Assembly (NCBI GenBank): GCA_016869775.1
Contig: VGDJ01000032.1
Span: forward strand, 1 to 10,516
Length of the DNA stretch: 10,516 nucleotides
Source: Alphaproteobacteria bacterium
Lineage (GTDB): Bacteria > Pseudomonadota > Alphaproteobacteria > Rickettsiales > UBA1997
Direction: 5' to 3'
In this document: piece by piece, positions 6,964 to 10,516 of the stretch
Layout: the number at the start of each line of letters is the position of its first letter
Position numbering within the stretch: position 1 is the stretch's first letter
Program-made: the position numbers and the translations under genes
Notes under the pieces: generated by a model
Databases searched by the model: none
The model's input: only the letters and a program-made list of their open reading frames with translations
What the model was told of the DNA's origin: nothing

Positions 6964-7944
6964 TTAGAAACTTCCGAGTCTTTTAAGCCTTTCGTTGCGC
7001 ATTTTTTCAAAATCATCGCCAGCATGATATGAAGATCGAGTCAGAGGAGATGATGAAACCATCAAAAAACCCTTGTTGTAGGCCATTTTTTGATAAAACT
7101 CGAACTCATCAGGATGAACATAACGATCAACTGGAGCATGCCTAATAGTGGGGCGAAGATATTGGCCAATCGTTAAAAAATCTATATCAGCACTACGCAT
7201 ATCGTCCATCACTTGCAAAACTTGTTCTTTGGTTTCGCCAAGTCCTACCATCAAACCAGATTTTGTAAAAATAGTTGGATCAAGTTCTTTAACGCGCTTC
7301 AACAACCATAATGAATGAAAATATCTTGCTCCCGGACGAATTGAGGTGTAAAGAGCTGGAACGGTTTCGATATTGTGATTAAAAACATCGGGCTTAGCTT
7401 TAACAACCATTTCAAGAGCGCCGTTTTTGCGCAAAAAATCTGGAGTAAGAATTTCGATAGTAGTTTGCGGTGATTTTTTGCGAACATTTTCAATGCATTT
7501 AACAAACTGCACAGCGCCACCATCATCAAGATCGTCGCGGTCAACTGAGGTAATTACAATATGCTTAAGGCCAGAGACTTTTGCAACATCACCAACATTA
7601 TCGGGTTCGTGCGGATTAATAGCATCTGGTTTGCCAGTTTCAATATTACAAAAAGAACATGCTCGCGTGCAAACCGAACCAAGAATCATCACCGTGGCGT
7701 GTTTTTGGGCCCAACACTCGCCGATATTTGGGCAAGCAGCCTCCTCGCAAACCGTGTGCAGTTTTTTGTCGTTTAAAAGTTTTTTTGTTTCAAGATAGCC
7801 CTGCGACGTTGGAGCCTTGACTCTTATCCAATCAGGCTTGCGCTCCATTTGTTGCTTTGGAAATTTTTCAGCAAAACCAAGTAAATCTTTATTATCTTTC
7901 TTGGCAATCTGACCCGATTCGCGTTTTTGTTCTCTGGTTTTCAT
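6964..7944 (-). CDS. lipA: LipA, lipoyl synthase (radical SAM)
   Basis: LipA inserts two sulfur atoms into octanoyl groups on lipoyl domains of 2-oxoacid dehydrogenases and the glycine cleavage H protein. The 326-residue protein shows the auxiliary [4Fe-4S] cysteines Cys66, Cys71 and Cys77 (TVCEEAACPNIGECW) and the radical-SAM CxxxCxxC at Cys92, Cys96 and Cys99 (CTRACSFCNI). Also present are VGLGET, the GQYLRPT region and the conserved RSSYHAG at 303-309, whose serine ligates the auxiliary cluster. Length is normal with the first ATG; a second Met at 33 (MERKPDWIRVKAP) is possible but would give a shorter protein. The start lies 2 nt after the phoU stop, so the two genes are probably cotranscribed with phoU first. 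A weak GGCGA about 11 nt upstream is the nearest thing to a ribosome binding site. No lipB lies in the window. Confidence 0.97.
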   Translation of the reverse strand: MKTREQKRESGQIAKKDNKDLLGFAEKFPKQQMERKPDWIRVKAPTSQGYLETKKLLNDKKLHTVCEEAACPNIGECWAQKHATVMILGSVCTRACSFCNIETGKPDAINPHEPDNVGDVAKVSGLKHIVITSVDRDDLDDGGAVQFVKCIENVRKKSPQTTIEILTPDFLRKNGALEMVVKAKPDVFNHNIETVPALYTSIRPGARYFHSLWLLKRVKELDPTIFTKSGLMVGLGETKEQVLQVMDDMRSADIDFLTIGQYLRPTIRHAPVDRYVHPDEFEFYQKMAYNKGFLMVSSSPLTRSSYHAGDDFEKMRNERLKRLGSF

Positions 7945-7946
7945 GC

Positions 7947-8606
7947 TTATTTTATTTCGCCAGTTACAACAAAACCTGCAATTTCAGCGATATTAGTAGA
8001 ATGATCAGCCAAACGCTCAAAACTTTTGGCAATAAATAAAGTATTGGTAATACGTTTAACTTGCTCCCGACTAAAGTTTTCTTGGTTTATAATACCGAAT
8101 AGATCACTATAAATTTTATCAATTTCATCATCTTGTTTTAAAACTAAATTAGCTAATTCAATATCATGATTATTGAATGATTGAAGGGCTTCACGAGCCA
8201 TTTGCTTGGTCAAACTAATCATATCGAGAAGAGCTTTTTCAACTCCGTCTTCAAACTTTTCATTACCAATGCGAGCAATTTTTTTGATAATACTTTTAGA
8301 TTGATCTCCACTTCGCTCAAGATTAGAAGAAACTTTCAGAGATGAGATTGTATAGCGTAGATCAACAGCCATAGGTTGGCGAAGAGCTAAAATAGCCGTA
8401 ACTTTTTTTTCGATTAAGTGATCTAAGGAATTAATTTTGTAATCATGTGCAGTAATTTTATCGATCAAAGAAATGTCACGAGTTCTAATCATTTCGGCCA
8501 CCATATCAATTGATTGAGTCACCATCTCAAGCATGGTGTCGAGTGTTCCAGCAATTGATTGAAGGTCTTTATCATATGATTTGACAGTATGCTCCTTGAG
8601 GCTCAT
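7947..8606 (-). CDS. phoU: PhoU, phosphate signalling/transport regulator
   Basis: PhoU is a cytoplasmic helical protein that links the Pst phosphate transporter with the PhoR/PhoB two-component system and limits phosphate uptake. The 219-residue protein contains the two tandem three-helix PhoU repeats. The metal-binding E-x-x-x-D motifs are ERSGD at 97-101 and ERLAD at 197-201, each within its repeat's conserved helix (LRYTISSLKVSSNLERSGDQ and FIAKSFERLADHSTNIAE). ALRQPMAVDLR (74-84) is also characteristic. Length is typical. Normally phoU ends a pstSCAB operon; here it is followed at 2 nt by lipA, and no pst or pho gene is in view, so its partners must be elsewhere or be absent. It is divergent from purD. 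No Shine-Dalgarno precedes the ATG. Confidence 0.94.
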   Translation of the reverse strand: MSLKEHTVKSYDKDLQSIAGTLDTMLEMVTQSIDMVAEMIRTRDISLIDKITAHDYKINSLDHLIEKKVTAILALRQPMAVDLRYTISSLKVSSNLERSGDQSKSIIKKIARIGNEKFEDGVEKALLDMISLTKQMAREALQSFNNHDIELANLVLKQDDEIDKIYSDLFGIINQENFSREQVKRITNTLFIAKSFERLADHSTNIAEIAGFVVTGEIK

Positions 8607-8620
8607 AAAAAGTAATTTTA

Positions 8621-8649
8621 TTTAAAAAAAATGGTGCAATTATGATAAT
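8621..8649 (+). promoter_or_regulatory. Candidate sigma70-type promoter for purD
   Basis: TTTAAA at 8621-8626 and GATAAT at 8644-8649 are 17 bp apart, matching the consensus at 4 and 5 of 6 positions. Predicted transcription would start near 8656, leaving a leader of about 27 nt. The -10 box overlaps that of the divergent phoU candidate. No PurR-like operator or riboswitch fits in the 76-nt gap. Confidence 0.35.
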
Positions 8650-8670
8650 AGCAGAAATTTTGAAAATCAA
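8642..8670 (-). promoter_or_regulatory. Candidate sigma70-type promoter for phoU-lipA
   Basis: On the minus strand, TTGATT (8670-8665) and TATCAT (8647-8642) are 17 bp apart, each with 4-5 consensus matches. Predicted transcription begins near 8635, about 28 nt before the phoU ATG. It shares four -10 base pairs with the purD candidate, so polymerase binding in the two directions would be mutually exclusive. No recognisable Pho box lies beside it. Confidence 0.35.
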
Positions 8671-8682
8671 AAAATATTTATT

Positions 8683-9990
8683 ATGGCAAATTTAACCCCA
8701 AAAAAAATTTTAGTAATTGGTAACGGAGGCAGAGAGCATGCGGTTTGTCAAGCGTTTAAAAAATCATCCAAATTATCACAAATTTTTATAATTAACGGCA
8801 ATTTTGGAACCATTGAAGTTGCCAAAAATATTGATTTTATTAAAGCTAATCAAGCCGATTTAATCGTAAAATTTTGTCAAGACCAAGCAATTGATTTTGT
8901 TTTTGTCGGGCCAGAACAACCCTTGGTTGAGGGCTTGATCGATATATTGCAACACAATAAAATTCGCGCTTTCGGTCCTTCAAAAAAAGCATCTCAACTC
9001 GAAGGATCAAAAATTTTCATGAAAGAAATTGCTCAACAAAACAACGTTCCAACCGCCAAATACGCTACTTTCGAATCCTCACAACAAGCTTTAGATTTTA
9101 TCGACAAAATTGGATTACCTTGCGTAATAAAAGCTGATGGTTTGGCCTCTGGCAAAGGCGTAATCATCGCCGACAGTTCCACACAAGCCACGCAAGCAAT
9201 CAATCAATGTTTTTCGGGAAAATTCGGCGAGGCGGGCAAAAAAATTATCATCGAAGAGTTTCTTCGGGGTTTTGAGGCTAGCTATTTCGTTATTTGCGAT
9301 GGTAAAAATTTTATTCCACTAGGCTTTGCGCACGACCACAAAAAAGTCGGTGAAGGCGAAACTGGACCCAACACAGGCGGGATGGGCACCTTCGCCCCCT
9401 CACCTTTTATCGACCAAAAATTAGAACAAAAAATTATCGACACCATAATTGCACCAACTCTCGATGGCATGAATAAAATTAATGCTCCGTTTTGCGGAAT
9501 CCTTTTTGCCGGCCTAATGATCGACAACGGAAATCCGAAATTACTCGAATTCAATGTGCGCTTTGGTGACCCCGAAACACAAGTAATCTTGCCCAGAATT
9601 AAGTCCGATTTTATCGATTTGATCGAACATGCAATCGATAAAAAACTCAGCGATTATAAAATCGAATTTCATGCGAATAAAAAATTGGTGTGCGTAGTGA
9701 TGTGTTCGCGCGGTTATCCAGAAAATTATATCAAAAATTCTGAGATTAAAAATCTCAAAACCGTTGAAGCTCTAATTCAAAATACACCAAAATATGCGGG
9801 CGTAAAAATTCTTCACGCCGGAACATCTTTTCATGAAAACAAAGTTATCGCCACGGGCGGAAGGGTTTTAAACATTATCGCTGAAGCTGATAGTTTTGAG
9901 GAAGCGCGCAAAATAGCCTATGAAGTCGTGGATTTGATTGATTGGAAAGAAGGTTTTGTTAGAAGAGATATCGCGCTTAGGGCTTTATAG
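8683..9990 (+). CDS. purD: PurD, phosphoribosylamine-glycine ligase (GAR synthetase)
   Basis: PurD joins glycine to 5-phosphoribosylamine using ATP, the second step of de novo purine synthesis. The 435-residue protein has the N-terminal domain motif GNGGREHA at 13-20 and FVGPEQPLVEG at 74-84. The ATP-grasp part carries FGPSKKASQLEGSKIFMK (97-114), VIKADGLASGKGV (148-160) and HDHKKVGEGETGPNTGGMG (217-235). The metal/ATP-binding NVRFGDPETQ lies at 291-300, and a C-terminal domain contains ATGGRVLNI. All match the family, and the length is normal. It stands alone: upstream phoU diverges and downstream rimM converges, and no other pur gene is in view. The start is the first ATG; a Shine-Dalgarno is absent, with only A/T before it. 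It seems somewhat less AT-rich than ispE. Confidence 0.97.
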   Translation: MANLTPKKILVIGNGGREHAVCQAFKKSSKLSQIFIINGNFGTIEVAKNIDFIKANQADLIVKFCQDQAIDFVFVGPEQPLVEGLIDILQHNKIRAFGPSKKASQLEGSKIFMKEIAQQNNVPTAKYATFESSQQALDFIDKIGLPCVIKADGLASGKGVIIADSSTQATQAINQCFSGKFGEAGKKIIIEEFLRGFEASYFVICDGKNFIPLGFAHDHKKVGEGETGPNTGGMGTFAPSPFIDQKLEQKIIDTIIAPTLDGMNKINAPFCGILFAGLMIDNGNPKLLEFNVRFGDPETQVILPRIKSDFIDLIEHAIDKKLSDYKIEFHANKKLVCVVMCSRGYPENYIKNSEIKNLKTVEALIQNTPKYAGVKILHAGTSFHENKVIATGGRVLNIIAEADSFEEARKIAYEVVDLIDWKEGFVRRDIALRAL

Positions 9991-10041
9991 AGAGGTATGA
10001 ATAAAATTTAATCTTTAAAACTTAAAACAAAATTTTGAAAT

Positions 10042-10516
10042 CTAAAATTTAATCTCATCATTGGAACTAATCTCAGAAATTTCTAAATCATCAATTTCTA
10101 AAACCACGAAACCTTTTTCAACATCAACGATCGGAAAAAATTCATTTTTGAACGGAAAATTATCAATTTTTTGTAGGCCTTTATATAGATTTTTTTTAGA
10201 GATAAAATTGTCTAAAAACTCAATTTCAATTAAACAATTATGGCTGTTGTTTAAAACATTAATTATTTTGCCAATTTTTTGGTACGAATTATCTACAACA
10301 TCAATCCCAATTAAGTCTGAAATATAAAACTCATTTTTTTTGGTTTTAGCAAAATTTTCGCGCAAGACATAAAGTTCTTTACCGCGCAAAACCTCAGCTT
10401 GATTTCGATCATTAATACCTTCGATTTTGACAATACAAATTTTATCACCAACCTGATTTGATGAGTTGGCGACTTTGTTTTTGTTGATAATTTTTATTTT
10501 GTAGGTTTGGTTTTGG
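10042..10516 (-). CDS. rimM: RimM, 16S rRNA processing/30S maturation factor, N-terminus beyond window edge
   Basis: RimM binds ribosomal protein S19 in the 30S head and helps maturation of the 16S rRNA 3' domain. The open frame continues to the right edge; 157 codons plus a TAG stop are visible from 10515 down, and roughly 15-30 N-terminal residues are probably missing. Seen in order: the end of the RimM N-terminal barrel with VGDKICIVKIEGINDRNQAE (22-41) and LRGKELYVLREN (43-54); the PRC-like barrel NEFYISDLIGIDVVD (61-75) with KIGKIINVLNN; and a C-terminal FPFKNEFFPIVDVEKGFVVLE (120-140). A TTG codon at 10389 falls inside the conserved domain and is not the start. The 3' end faces purD 51 nt away, so trmD, the usual downstream partner, is not there. 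Confidence 0.93.
   Translation of the reverse strand, partial: QNQTYKIKIINKNKVANSSNQVGDKICIVKIEGINDRNQAEVLRGKELYVLRENFAKTKKNEFYISDLIGIDVVDNSYQKIGKIINVLNNSHNCLIEIEFLDNFISKKNLYKGLQKIDNFPFKNEFFPIVDVEKGFVVLEIDDLEISEISSNDEIKF

Noticed and set aside
7427..7798. Plus-strand open frame of 123 codons inside lipA
   Set aside because: It is antisense to the cysteine motifs of lipA, with a Ser/Thr/Arg-rich shadow composition and no family match by eye.
10030..10051. Short inverted repeat AAATTTT / AAAATTT between purD and rimM
   Set aside because: It is a pure A/T stem of 7 bp with no GC content, too weak to call a terminator.
1..10516. Search for a defence system, prophage, insertion sequence, CRISPR array or tRNA
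   Set aside because: All coding space is taken by recognisable housekeeping genes, and the gaps are too short. I saw no direct repeats, transposase motifs or cloverleaf.

Overview
The window looks like a compact, AT-rich chromosomal segment of an alphaproteobacterium. The evidence is the hflK-hflC-degP order, the Asp-type metal site of HemB, the DUF721 protein and the general look of the proteins. The low GC, Asn/Lys/Ile-rich proteins and tight packing point to a reduced genome, perhaps Rickettsiales-, Holosporales- or Pelagibacter-like, but I cannot place it further from sequence alone. IspE, HemB, LipA and PurD show retained MEP isoprenoid, haem, lipoate and purine pathways, so this is not an extremely reduced Rickettsia-type metabolism.

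Layout: (1) 1-801, minus: mrp/apbC, an Fe-S-carrier-type P-loop ATPase whose C-terminus is cut by the left edge. (2) 809-5266, plus: a likely operon hflK-hflC-degP-ispE with gaps of 2, 5 and 14 nt. It covers membrane protein quality control (the HflKC complex that modulates FtsH, plus a periplasmic DegP protease) and ends with an isoprenoid kinase. (3) 5359-6378, minus: hemB, convergent with ispE. (4) 6447-6938, plus: a DUF721 (DciA-like) protein, divergent from hemB. (5) 8606-6964, minus: phoU then lipA, 2 nt apart. (6) 8683-9990, plus: purD, divergent from phoU. (7) 10042-10516, minus: rimM, cut at its N-terminal end by the right edge and convergent with purD.

No stretch longer than about 100 nt lacks a gene. 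The gaps between divergent genes (802-808, 6379-6446, 8607-8682) are tiny. Promoter-like -35/-10 pairs can be picked out there, or just inside the mrp 5' end, but chance matches are easy in such AT-rich DNA. The convergent gaps (5267-5358, 6939-6963, 9991-10041) contain no GC-stemmed terminator. I see no tRNA, rRNA, CRISPR, insertion sequence, phage gene or riboswitch.

I found no novel system. The points worth a second look are modest: essentially no Shine-Dalgarno sequences, a shortened Mrp lacking the CxxC motif, a small insertion in HemB, a rimM not followed by trmD, and overlapping back-to-back promoter candidates.
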